Below, in pieces: positions 1-8,322 of a stretch of DNA of 64,000 nucleotides. This DNA comes from CALSMU01 sp965230225 (GTDB taxonomy: Bacteria; Bacteroidota; Bacteroidia; Flavobacteriales_D; Parvicellaceae), in contig CBDDKM010000002.1 of assembly GCA_965230225.1 (NCBI GenBank), positions 858,941 to 922,940 on the forward strand, written 5' to 3'. The stretch's first letter is position 1; every line of letters begins with the position of its first letter. Below the pieces are notes generated by a model. It did not search any database. It was given only the letters and a program-made list of their open reading frames with translations, and was not told the DNA's origin. A program made the position numbers and the translations under genes.

Positions 1-720
1 GCCGGAGCGTATTCTCAAGTAGGGTACCAACCTTACGATTCTATCAGTCAATACGTGGATACCGACTTTGGAGTGGACCCACAAATTACTTCTTATCGAT
101 ACAAAATTTCGGTATTAGATAGTTGCGGAAACGAAAGTGCGTTGAGCGATTTTCACGAAACCATTCACCTAACTTCTAGCTTAGGAGTAAGTAACGAAGT
201 AAACCTAATTTGGGACGATTACGAAGGGGTGGCTTTTAACGAATACGAAATTTACCGAGATACTACGAACATTGGAAACTGGGAGTTGATAGGAACCGTG
301 TTGAGTACCAACTTTACATTCGTGGACAATACAGTTCCACTAAATGCAACAACTTTAAGGTATTCTGTGGAGGTAGTACTACCATCCACTTGTTCTGCAG
401 AGAAAGCTCAGGACCATAATTCAACCCGTTCTAATAGAACATTAATGGCCGGGCCGGGTGCTGTAACTTCTGTAGAAACCAACATTTTGGAAAAGGCCAA
501 GGTGGTTCCAAATCCTGGTAATGGATTATTTACTATTTGGATTGGTGCTCAGGAATGGAGTTATGAGTTGTTTGATCTTTCCGGTAAGAGAATTTTAGGA
601 GAAGAGAATAACACTTCTATGAAACAACCGATTGATATCAGACACCTGGAGAGCGGAGTATATCTGCTAAAACTAGAGGTGAATGGTCAAAGTTCTTTCC
701 AAAAGGTAGTTAAGCAGTAG
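1..720 (+). CDS. T9SS type A sorted surface protein, C-terminal part (partial)
   Basis: The frame is open from base 1 to the TAG at 718-720, so the N-terminus lies outside the window. The first part of the fragment reads as a fibronectin-III-like module (YRYKISVLDSCGNESALSDF, then VNLIWDDYEG). The last 75 residues form a T9SS type A sorting domain: PNPGNGLFTI, a YELFDLSGKRI strand, SGVYLLKLE and a basic end. The family is exported by Sec, crosses the outer membrane through the type IX system and is anchored at the surface or released. The same two modules close the next gene, including the shared string KAQDHNSTRSNR, so the two genes are paralogues. The substrate or ligand cannot be told from this fragment. 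Confidence 0.85.
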   Translation, partial: AGAYSQVGYQPYDSISQYVDTDFGVDPQITSYRYKISVLDSCGNESALSDFHETIHLTSSLGVSNEVNLIWDDYEGVAFNEYEIYRDTTNIGNWELIGTVLSTNFTFVDNTVPLNATTLRYSVEVVLPSTCSAEKAQDHNSTRSNRTLMAGPGAVTSVETNILEKAKVVPNPGNGLFTIWIGAQEWSYELFDLSGKRILGEENNTSMKQPIDIRHLESGVYLLKLEVNGQSSFQKVVKQ

Positions 721-778
721 TGATATCGCCTGTATCATTTTTATGTTAAAAGGCTAATAATCAATTACGAAAAGTTGC

Positions 779-806
779 TTTGTGATATACTTTTCGGTTA
801 CTTTTG
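779..806 (+). promoter_or_regulatory. Bacteroidota-type promoter of the PKD/SprB-repeat gene
   Basis: TTTG at 779-782 is followed after 16 bases by TACTTTTG at 799-806, a full match to the Bacteroidota -7 element TAnnTTTG. The start codon at 828 lies 21 bases downstream. This matches the known consensus of this phylum; no transcript data are available. Confidence 0.7.
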
Positions 807-827
807 TGCCACATAAATACGGACTTC

Positions 828-3800
828 ATGAAAACCTCTAAAATTGTTGCCTTACTGGCATTTACCCTTACTACAATTTTTACCAGTGCACAAATTTCGT
901 TTACAGCCGATGTAACATCAGGATGTGCGCCACTTACGGTTAACTTTACTAATACCTCAACAGATCCTAATGCGGTTACTTACCAATGGAACTTTGGAGA
1001 TGGAACCCCGTGGCAATCTGGAACAGATCAAACTCACACATTTACCAACGGTGGAAGCTTTACAGTTTGGCTTCAGGCTTACGATGCTACCAGTGGATAT
1101 TTGGGAGATCATTACGTAAACATCGATGTACAGGGGCAACCATCAGGATTTAATGTAAATACAGATTCTATTTGTCCGGGTGATGTAGCTAACTTCCAGG
1201 TGTATAGCTCAGGAAGTACTTTTGAATGGGACTTTGGAGATGGAACCACTCATACAGAATACAGTTCATACAATGGTGCCAGTCATACCTATAACACACC
1301 GGGAACTTATACGGTAACTGTTGATGTTACTACTTCTTGTGGGGTGTTTACAGTAGATACTAGCATTGTGGTGGCTCACGGATTAGCCTTCGAAAACCAA
1401 CCTTATCATGTGGTTCATGCAGACACTTCTTGTCCTGGTGGAATTGTTTCTATGTATACTGATAATAGTTATTCATCTTACTATTGGGACTTCAACGACG
1501 GTAATTCATCTACCGACTGGGATACGCAACACGCATTTACCAATGCAGGATGGAATTATATTAACTTAACGGTTACCAATGGTTGTGGATCAAACATAGT
1601 TCTTACAGATAGTGTTTTTGTTGGCAACAGTGTTCCTGTTTACAATCCATACATTTGGGAAGTTGATTCCGTTTGTCCGGGAGAAGAATTTAATATTCAG
1701 GCCACCTCTAATAATGGAGTAAACTATTCGTGGGATTTCAACGACGGTAATCCACCGGTTATTGGAAGTAACATTAACTACTCAATAGCTAATGCCGGAA
1801 CTTATAATGTCAACCTAACCATTACTAACGATTGTGGTGTTGATTCTATCATTCCAACAACCATAGTGGTTACTCCAAACGCACCATTAAATAATGTAAG
1901 TTTTTGGGTTAGTAATCATTATATCTGTCCTGGAGACAATGTAGAGTTTGGAAACAATGGACATTACCATAGTTATTACTTCGATTTTGGAGATGGTACC
2001 GGTTCTTCAAATGTTTGGAACCATACTTATAACAATGTTGGAGACTATGTAGTTTCTGCCACCATTCAGAATGCCTGTGGTAACAGTGTAACGCTGTACG
2101 ATACGATTCACGTTCAGAACAACTTGCCATTTACCGGAAACATTAATGCTTCCATGAACATGGGACAGTCCTGTATCAATTCGGTAACATCGTTTTATGC
2201 GTCTTCAGGATATGCAGGATACCTTTGGGATTTTGGAGATGGAAGTACTTCTACCAATAGAGAGGCAGAACATATCTATAACTCTCCTGGGAACTACAAT
2301 GTATCGGTAACAGTTACTAACGGATGTGGAGCAACTGCTGTTCAAAATGTTACAGCACAAATTGTAGATAACATGCCTATCCAGCAATTGGATTATGAAA
2401 TCCTTGGAGATTCAATTTGTCCTGGCGACAATATCTTCTTCACTTCAGACGATAATGAAGGAATTAACTATACATGGGATATGGGTGATGGTACAGTAGT
2501 GAATGACTTTGATTTTACTCATTCTTATTCTACTACAGGAACATACTATGTAACTATTACCGGAACCAATGGGTGTGGTAATGATACAACGTTAACTGAT
2601 TCTGTAATTGTAGATAATAATACTTTCCCTAGCCCTAATAATATGCAGATCTTTACCCAGCAAGAGGGATGTATTGGTGATGATTTATACTTCGTAGCTG
2701 GACCAGGAGGAGCTGGTACTTACCTATGGGAATTTGGAGATGGAAACTCTACCACTCAAACAGACCCTGTTAACACACCTGAGGGAATTGTATTTGATGT
2801 TGCTCAACACTCTTATTTAAATACTGGTGTTTATGATGTATATTTTACCGTAACCAATGGGTGTGGAAACTCTTACCATGATACATTACAAGTAGAGGTA
2901 GGGACTGTTGGAGATACTGTAGATATCGATGTTTCTTTTTGGTGGGATGAAGAAGTTGCTTCTTGTCAGGGACAGCCAATTGAATTTGCTGCAGTGGGAG
3001 CATCTACCTATGCCTGGGACTTTGGAGATGGATCAGGAACCCTTATTACCCAAGGTTCTTTAACACCTGTTTATCATACATTCACAAATCCTGGAACGTA
3101 CAATATTGTTGTAACGGGATTGAACAATTGTGGAATTTCAGATTCGAGAAACGAAGAGATATTTATTCCTCAATCATTAATTACACTATCTACAAATACC
3201 GTTCAAGATGCTGATTGCGGTTCGGATAACGGAATGGCAGTAGTATCTGCTACTGGTGGTTTACCTCCATATTCTTACTCGTGGAGCAACGGAGATAACT
3301 CTGTAATTGCTGATAGCCTAACTTCTGGACTTTACATCATAACCGTAACTGATAACAATGATTGTTCTAGCGAGGGTATTGTAACCGTAAGTGATAATCA
3401 AGGACCTACTATTTTATTGGATAACATTGTAAATGTGGATTGCTATGGACAGGATAATGGAAGTATCAGTGTTACCATCCTTGGAGGTGTTGCTCCTTAT
3501 AGCATTCTATGGTCTAATGGAGATCAAACTGAGGATATTTTTAACCTGGTAGCAGGTCCTTATGAGATTTTCGTTACTGATGCAAATGGATGTCAGGCAA
3601 TGCAAAGTTTTACGGTAGAACAACCAACTGAGGCGGTAGTGTCAGTTATTACTCAAGATGTAGATTGTGGAGGAGGAAATGGTGGTGCTATGGCTGTAAT
3701 AAGTAATGGAGCCGCTCCTTATAATTTCATTTGGCCAAACCAAACAGGACCTTCTAACCAAACAGGAGGATTAACAGCAGGCATATATAACCTAATGGTG

Positions 3801-4931
3801 ATTGATGCCAATACTTGTTTACACCAAAAAGAGTTTGTAATTAACGAAAGTACTGCACCAATTATCTTAACAGATTCGATTGTTACCGGAACTTGTTCAG
3901 GATCGTTAAGTGGTATTTACATTAATACCATTGGAGGTCAGGGACCATTTACCTACACCTGGTCGGATGGTTCTTCTAACCAGGACTTAACCGGAGTGTT
4001 ACCGGGAAGTTATTCGGTAGAAATTGAAGGAGCTAATGGATGTAGCTCATTTATGCCATTTGAAGTGGAAATGACCACGCCGGACGAAAACCCAATTTGT
4101 ATTGTAACGGTAGATACTAATACGAATACCAATGTAGTTGTTTGGACTCCGGTACAAACAACTGATATTGATTACTACAACATTTATAAAGAGAGTTCTC
4201 AGAGCGGGTTGTATTACCTCATTGGAACAAGAGATGCGGATAGCTTAAGCTTCTACGAAGATGTATTATCTGACCCTACCATTAGATCATGGAGATACAA
4301 AATTGCGGCAGTAGATGATTGTGGAAATGAAGGAGATTTGAGCGATGAGCACAAGACCATTCACTTAACAGCCAATCTTGGTGTTGGTGGTGTGGTTAAC
4401 CTAATTTGGGATAATTACGAAGGATTCTCTTATGGTTCATTCCATATTAATCGTTACCACCCAACTACGGGATGGCAACAGATTACTACATTGCCTTCTA
4501 ACCTGAATTCATTTACTGATCAAACTCCTCCGGACGATAGCTTGTTGGTATATACTGTGGAAGTAGATGCTCCATCGTTGTGTAGTGCAGTAAAAGCGCA
4601 GGATCATAACTCAACCAGATCAAACAGAGCAACCATTGGAGCTCCTCAGGATACTACAGGATCAGGTGGTGGAGATAATTCGATAGAAGAATTATTACTT
4701 CAAAATGCTTCTGTAATTCCTAATCCGAATAATGGAATCTTTACCATAATGGTAAATGCTGATAACTGGAGCTACCAGTTGTTTGATATGACCGGAAAGC
4801 AAATTGCTCGTAAGCAAGGGGTGGTAACTGGAACGGAAACAGTTGATATGACTGAGGTAGAAACAGGAATATACCTTCTGAAAATTGAAATGAATGAACA
4901 CGCTGTTTATAGGCGAGTTATCAAACAATAA
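828..4931 (+). CDS. Large multi-PKD, SprB-repeat T9SS type A surface protein
   Basis: This 1367-residue protein begins at ATG 828 (MKTSKIVALLAFT), which gives a clean signal peptide ending near TSAQ; an in-frame start at 804 would put the promoter box inside the gene. About nine PKD-like domains follow, each marked by WDFGDG, WDFNDG or a close variant. Four SprB-like repeats come next (such as ATGGLPPYSYSWSNGD with a late TVTDNNDC), then a fibronectin-III-like segment and a T9SS type A sorting domain (PNPNNGIFTI, TGIYLLKIE). PKD and SprB modules are typical of adhesins and of surface proteins that bind polymers. No catalytic domain was recognised. The last third resembles the preceding gene, which points to tandem duplication followed by growth of the repeat region. 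Ligand unknown. Confidence 0.88.
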   Translation: MKTSKIVALLAFTLTTIFTSAQISFTADVTSGCAPLTVNFTNTSTDPNAVTYQWNFGDGTPWQSGTDQTHTFTNGGSFTVWLQAYDATSGYLGDHYVNIDVQGQPSGFNVNTDSICPGDVANFQVYSSGSTFEWDFGDGTTHTEYSSYNGASHTYNTPGTYTVTVDVTTSCGVFTVDTSIVVAHGLAFENQPYHVVHADTSCPGGIVSMYTDNSYSSYYWDFNDGNSSTDWDTQHAFTNAGWNYINLTVTNGCGSNIVLTDSVFVGNSVPVYNPYIWEVDSVCPGEEFNIQATSNNGVNYSWDFNDGNPPVIGSNINYSIANAGTYNVNLTITNDCGVDSIIPTTIVVTPNAPLNNVSFWVSNHYICPGDNVEFGNNGHYHSYYFDFGDGTGSSNVWNHTYNNVGDYVVSATIQNACGNSVTLYDTIHVQNNLPFTGNINASMNMGQSCINSVTSFYASSGYAGYLWDFGDGSTSTNREAEHIYNSPGNYNVSVTVTNGCGATAVQNVTAQIVDNMPIQQLDYEILGDSICPGDNIFFTSDDNEGINYTWDMGDGTVVNDFDFTHSYSTTGTYYVTITGTNGCGNDTTLTDSVIVDNNTFPSPNNMQIFTQQEGCIGDDLYFVAGPGGAGTYLWEFGDGNSTTQTDPVNTPEGIVFDVAQHSYLNTGVYDVYFTVTNGCGNSYHDTLQVEVGTVGDTVDIDVSFWWDEEVASCQGQPIEFAAVGASTYAWDFGDGSGTLITQGSLTPVYHTFTNPGTYNIVVTGLNNCGISDSRNEEIFIPQSLITLSTNTVQDADCGSDNGMAVVSATGGLPPYSYSWSNGDNSVIADSLTSGLYIITVTDNNDCSSEGIVTVSDNQGPTILLDNIVNVDCYGQDNGSISVTILGGVAPYSILWSNGDQTEDIFNLVAGPYEIFVTDANGCQAMQSFTVEQPTEAVVSVITQDVDCGGGNGGAMAVISNGAAPYNFIWPNQTGPSNQTGGLTAGIYNLMVIDANTCLHQKEFVINESTAPIILTDSIVTGTCSGSLSGIYINTIGGQGPFTYTWSDGSSNQDLTGVLPGSYSVEIEGANGCSSFMPFEVEMTTPDENPICIVTVDTNTNTNVVVWTPVQTTDIDYYNIYKESSQSGLYYLIGTRDADSLSFYEDVLSDPTIRSWRYKIAAVDDCGNEGDLSDEHKTIHLTANLGVGGVVNLIWDNYEGFSYGSFHINRYHPTTGWQQITTLPSNLNSFTDQTPPDDSLLVYTVEVDAPSLCSAVKAQDHNSTRSNRATIGAPQDTTGSGGGDNSIEELLLQNASVIPNPNNGIFTIMVNADNWSYQLFDMTGKQIARKQGVVTGTETVDMTEVETGIYLLKIEMNEHAVYRRVIKQ

Positions 4932-4934
4932 TAC

Positions 4935-4942
4935 TATATTTG
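4935..4942 (+). promoter_or_regulatory. Probable -7 promoter element of the Ig-like lipoprotein gene
   Basis: TATATTTG matches TAnnTTTG and lies 3 bases after the stop of the preceding gene and 29 bases before ATG 4972. No clear -33 TTTG is visible, so this is moderate evidence for separate transcription. Confidence 0.5.
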
Positions 4943-4971
4943 ACCAAATAGTATAATCAATATTGAATACC

Positions 4972-5619
4972 ATGAAAAAACTAAGTTTATTTGGATTAGT
5001 AGCCATTTTAGGAGCATTTGTATTTGTGGCTTCTTGTAAGAAAATTAAAGAGGCCCCAGCTATTACTATAACTGGTGATAATCCGTTTACCATTGGATTG
5101 GGAGAGACCTATTCTGATCCTGGTGCAACCGCAGAGAATTCTGATGGGACCACAGCGGAAGTAACCGCAGATTTATCATTAGTTAATACTAGTGAAACGG
5201 GGTCGTTTACTGTAACATACAGCGCCACTAACGAAGTGGGAACACAAACTGCTACAAGAACTGTAAATGTTGTAATGAGTCAGTCCAACTGGCTTGGAGA
5301 TTGGGGTGTTGTAGATGATTGTGGAACAGCTGCTTCTTTACAGGATGTTCAAACCATTACTGCCGGAGCAACCTCTTCTGACCTATTAATCGACAATGTT
5401 GTTGATTTGGTTGGAGGGCAATTAACTGCTACCATTAGTGGAAATAACATTACTGTTCCTCAACAAATTATCGATTTAACAGTTGGTAACTTAACTATTT
5501 CTGGTACAGGTACTGTAAATGCTACAGGAGATGTTATTACGCTAAACTATACTTATGATAATGATACTCCAATTATCGGAGGGTCAGGATCTTGTGTTGC
5601 TACATACACCAAGCAATAA
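4972..5619 (+). CDS. Ig-like (DUF5011-type) lipoprotein
   Basis: Start chosen at ATG 4972 (MKKLSLFGLVAIL), three codons after an in-frame TTG, because it gives a standard lipoprotein signal with lipobox VASC, the Cys being residue 21. Residues about 28-90 form an Ig-like fold of the DUF5011 type (TITGDNPFTIGLGETYSDPG, then TGSFTVTYSATNEVG). The remaining 120 residues are rich in Thr, Gly and Asn and contain two cysteines that could pair (DDCGTA near residue 113 and GSCVATYT near the end). This is a lipid-anchored envelope protein of 215 residues; no enzyme motif is visible. It has its own -7 box and a strong terminator, so it is probably monocistronic. Confidence 0.75.
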   Translation: MKKLSLFGLVAILGAFVFVASCKKIKEAPAITITGDNPFTIGLGETYSDPGATAENSDGTTAEVTADLSLVNTSETGSFTVTYSATNEVGTQTATRTVNVVMSQSNWLGDWGVVDDCGTAASLQDVQTITAGATSSDLLIDNVVDLVGGQLTATISGNNITVPQQIIDLTVGNLTISGTGTVNATGDVITLNYTYDNDTPIIGGSGSCVATYTKQ

Positions 5620-5642
5620 TTTATTAAACCATAGGATATTTA

Positions 5643-5669
5643 AGGCGACCAACTGGTCGCCTTTTTTTG
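5643..5669 (+). terminator. Intrinsic terminator after the Ig-like lipoprotein gene
   Basis: An 8-bp perfect stem, AGGCGACC (5643-5650) with GGTCGCCT (5655-5662), has a 4-base loop and is followed by a run of T. It lies 24 bases after the stop codon. Confidence 0.9.
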
Positions 5670-5789
5670 TCCCGAAAATTGTTAGATTAAACCCCAAAAA
5701 GTGAGGTGCGGGCTAAAACAGGAAACCTCTTGTGTGGATTTGCGTATTTTCAACTACCTACTTAATAAATACACCAAATTTAACCGCTC

Positions 5790-6557
5790 TTGCTACCAAT
5801 AAAAAGAATAATCCACACGGCAATTATATTGCTTACCTGTATAGCTATTGCTCCAACTGCAATGGCACAGTTACCACGAGAATTTGTGGCCACCCATTTT
5901 GGGTTAGCCAGCTCTAAAATCAATAACAGTGCTCCACGCTACGATATGAATCGTACTGTTCAAAGTTTTGGGGGGTTATACCTAACTTTTGATATAAGAA
6001 ACGAACAATCATTTTTCGAATTCAAGACTTCATCCATGTTTTCCGATATGATTGGAGGTAGAATTAACTCCAGTGCCCATCAGGGAATAAATGACTTGGT
6101 AACTGGAGGGATTATAGGTAAGTTTTTATCTGGAGTTCACTTTGTTTCCACGCCAAATTTTAGAATGGGTGTGGGTGGAGGACTATCGGGGTACCGAATC
6201 GATTGTTCTACTGCCGATGTAGGGTTTTATGCTACTGTTGGGCCTGCTTTGGTAACAGATATTACCATGGGTAAAGGAGCATTTATTAGTTTAAGCGCCA
6301 GATATGATATACCATGGAACCACTACATCCCAACAAATGTGGAGCACAGGGAAGAGATGATGCAAGAAAAAAATGCTCACTGGATGGCATTTAATATCAA
6401 CCTTTTTTCCAAGCCAAGGTTAAACATGGGGTTTGAGTATTGGAAAATAATTGCCCGAAATGGTTCCGGTCTGGAAGCTAATCGAATCATGGCTTATTTT
6501 GCCATCAATATTTTCCGCTTTGGAACCAAGTGGAACTCTGAAATTATCGGGGAATAG
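5790..6557 (+). CDS. Predicted outer-membrane beta-barrel-like protein of unknown function
   Basis: The protein has 255 residues with a signal peptide (basic KR, then IILLTCIAIAP, ending TAMAQ). The only workable start is TTG 5790: an in-frame TAA lies at 5781-5783 and the next ATG would cut off the signal peptide. The mature part alternates polar and hydrophobic residues and is rich in Gly and aromatics (FRMGVGGGLSGYRI, FISLSARYDI, LNMGFEYWKI), as in small outer-membrane barrels, and it ends in a charged tail instead of a T9SS domain. I do not recognise the family. It is followed tail to tail, 2 bases later, by a minus-strand gene. Confidence 0.6.
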   Translation: MLPIKRIIHTAIILLTCIAIAPTAMAQLPREFVATHFGLASSKINNSAPRYDMNRTVQSFGGLYLTFDIRNEQSFFEFKTSSMFSDMIGGRINSSAHQGINDLVTGGIIGKFLSGVHFVSTPNFRMGVGGGLSGYRIDCSTADVGFYATVGPALVTDITMGKGAFISLSARYDIPWNHYIPTNVEHREEMMQEKNAHWMAFNINLFSKPRLNMGFEYWKIIARNGSGLEANRIMAYFAINIFRFGTKWNSEIIGE

Positions 6558-6559
6558 AC

Positions 6560-7000
6560 CTATAGCGCAAGCTTCTTTAAATACTCGAGATTTGATACGG
6601 AAAAAACGACTGATTTTTTCTTAAACTTAATTCCGATGGTTTGAACTTTATCTTCTTGAATCATTTGAATAAGATCATCTTCCAAGTCAATATCAAATTC
6701 AGTAATTCCCAATTGATAAGATTTAGAAAAATCGGTTTCAATCTCCAAAGAGTCTGATTCAATTTTTAAAGTTTTTCCATGACCACTAAACTCGATATCG
6801 CAACCTTGGTATACTTTTATATTAAGTGGGCTTAATATTTTAAATCCCAAAAACTGAAATCCGTCTACTTCTCTAAATTCTGCACATAGTATTGAGTTTT
6901 CTCCTCTGCCAATTACTGCACCTTTGAAGTTTTTAATTTTTTCTACCATAAATGCTTCTGCATCTATTTCCATTTTTCTTCTTAATAATCCTCCTATCAT
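6560..7000 (-). CDS. Conserved-looking hypothetical cytoplasmic protein
   Basis: A 146-residue protein with ATG at 7000; ATG at 6973 (MEIDAEAFM) is a possible later start. There is no signal peptide or membrane segment. The sequence is a series of short beta strands with many acidic residues (SDSLEIETDFSKS, EFDIDLEDDLIQMI) and a basic patch (IGIKFKKKS). No family is recognised. It is the last of four minus-strand genes, all separated by short gaps and probably co-transcribed with the methyltransferase upstream. Confidence 0.6.
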   Translation of the reverse strand: MIGGLLRRKMEIDAEAFMVEKIKNFKGAVIGRGENSILCAEFREVDGFQFLGFKILSPLNIKVYQGCDIEFSGHGKTLKIESDSLEIETDFSKSYQLGITEFDIDLEDDLIQMIQEDKVQTIGIKFKKKSVVFSVSNLEYLKKLAL

Positions 7001-7033
7001 TGCTTTATACTAGGTAACCAAAATTAATTAATC

Positions 7034-7249
7034 TTATTCATTCACTAACCTCCAGTAGGAAGAGCCAATATAAACCATTCTTCTTTTAAGTTTACTTATT
7101 TCTTTAGGGGTTCGAATAAAAATTAACCCACCGTGTTGTTCTCTTACTTCTACAAATCCATGTACCGGAACTAGCTCAATGTTTTCCCATTCGGTAATGT
7201 CGTGTCCTGTGTTCTTAATCAAATTCATATCCACAAGAAACGATCTCAC
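7034..7249 (-). CDS. Small hypothetical protein (71 aa)
   Basis: A short basic protein starting at GTG 7249 (MRSFLVDMNL) or at ATG 7228, which would give 64 residues. It contains LVPVHGFVEVREQHGG and IRTPKEISKLKRR and looks like a small all-beta soluble protein. No family is recognised. Support comes from its place in a run of same-strand genes, 17 bases after the stop of the small membrane gene and 33 bases before the next start. Confidence 0.45.
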   Translation of the reverse strand: MRSFLVDMNLIKNTGHDITEWENIELVPVHGFVEVREQHGGLIFIRTPKEISKLKRRMVYIGSSYWRLVNE

Positions 7250-7266
7250 TTCGTAAAGGATTTATG

Positions 7267-7485
7267 TTACTTCTTTCTTTTAATCAAATAAAAACCAATA
7301 AATAATAATGGAACGATGAGTGCAGCCATTAGGGCAAACATTTTAACCAAAAAGGACAAGAATAGAATGCCCAACAAAAAAATGGCTATGAAAAGAATCG
7401 CAATGTGTACATTATCTTTTCTGTTGTAATCCAGAAAAATTAAAAAGACAGTACATAAGGATATTATGCCCAAAATAGAAATCAC
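7267..7485 (-). CDS. Small integral membrane protein (72 aa)
   Basis: The frame starts at GTG 7485 and is almost wholly hydrophobic. Three membrane segments are apparent: IISLCTVFLIFLDY, then HIAILFIAIFLLGILFLSFL, then ALMAALIVPLLFIGFYLI, ending in IKRKK. The basic tail suggests a cytoplasmic C-terminus by the positive-inside rule. Function is unknown. It lies 20 bases downstream of the methyltransferase stop, so it probably shares its transcript. Confidence 0.5.
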   Translation of the reverse strand: MISILGIISLCTVFLIFLDYNRKDNVHIAILFIAIFLLGILFLSFLVKMFALMAALIVPLLFIGFYLIKRKK

Positions 7486-7505
7486 CCGATTAAGTTAATC
7501 AATTT

Positions 7506-8213
7506 CTAAATTGTATCCACCTTCCAAAGGGAGAGTTCTTTCCCCTTAAACTCTTTTGTAAAGCCTTCAGGTACACTTTCCGGAATAGAGTCCATTGGAG
7601 TTGGAAAACTGAATGGAGATCGCTCTAAATTAATTGGTCGCCAATCGCCAGTGGTGATGTCAAAATTGACTTTTTGTTTCGAAAAAGAAGTGGTTAATAA
7701 GTATGAAATACCGGATTTTCGAATGTTGTCAATGGCGTTTTCAATGTCTTCATACGAGAAATGAACAAAGCAATCTCGCACCAAAATAAGATCAACTTGA
7801 GGTAATGAATTGGTTAATAGGTTAAGTGTTTGGAAAGAAACATTAGGAGCACCAAAGTTGTTTTGGTTTTGAGTAGTTAACTCTTCTACAACATCTGCCC
7901 CGATGTATGAAATTCCCGAAAGATCGACCTTTTTCATCCAGTTAAAATCTCCGCATGGAAGGTCTAATACCGATGTAATTCCATGTTGATTTAAAAATGG
8001 CCTTAGCTGTTGAATAAGATTATCAGCAAGTTTCAATGTAGATCCAATGCCCGAAACACTTTCATCGCTTCCCCAATTGTTGTTTTGATAGATGGATGTA
8101 AACACCTCCTCTGCGTTCATGCCTCGATATGGAGAAGCATTTTTGTCGTACTTGAGTTTTGCTTTTAGCTCCAACAAATTTGAAGGGATGATTTTTTTTA
8201 AGTGTTTCTTCAT
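7506..8213 (-). CDS. Class I SAM-dependent methyltransferase
   Basis: A 235-residue protein with the Rossmann SAM-binding signature VLDLPCGDFNWMKKV (about residues 85-99), an acidic second strand ending SYIGADVV, a third strand FQTLNLL and the motif IV strand LILVRDCFVHFS. The preceding basic N-terminal helix and the short EEVFTSIYQNNNWGSDES segment resemble SAM methyltransferases that act on small molecules or sugars. The substrate cannot be inferred. It is the first gene of a minus-strand run of four, and a terminator for the neighbouring T9SS gene lies just upstream of it. Confidence 0.8.
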   Translation of the reverse strand: MKKHLKKIIPSNLLELKAKLKYDKNASPYRGMNAEEVFTSIYQNNNWGSDESVSGIGSTLKLADNLIQQLRPFLNQHGITSVLDLPCGDFNWMKKVDLSGISYIGADVVEELTTQNQNNFGAPNVSFQTLNLLTNSLPQVDLILVRDCFVHFSYEDIENAIDNIRKSGISYLLTTSFSKQKVNFDITTGDWRPINLERSPFSFPTPMDSIPESVPEGFTKEFKGKELSLWKVDTI

Positions 8214-8265
8214 TAGTCACACTAATGTAGTGTATTTGATCACAAATGCTTGCCCTAATAATCGA

Positions 8266-8296
8266 AAAAGGGAAGCCTACTACAACTTCCCTTTTT
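8266..8296 (-). terminator. Intrinsic terminator of the 8323-10686 gene
   Basis: A 10-bp perfect stem, AAAAGGGAAG (8266-8275) with CTTCCCTTTT (8286-8295), has a 10-base loop. Read on the minus strand it ends in a T tract, 27 bases after the stop of the T9SS gene. Confidence 0.85.
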
Positions 8297-8322
8297 ATGA
8301 AACAACTCAATAGACACCACTT

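Noticed and set aside
804..828. Earlier start at 804 for the PKD-repeat gene
   Set aside because: The promoter -7 box ends at 806, and the signal peptide begins at ATG 828.
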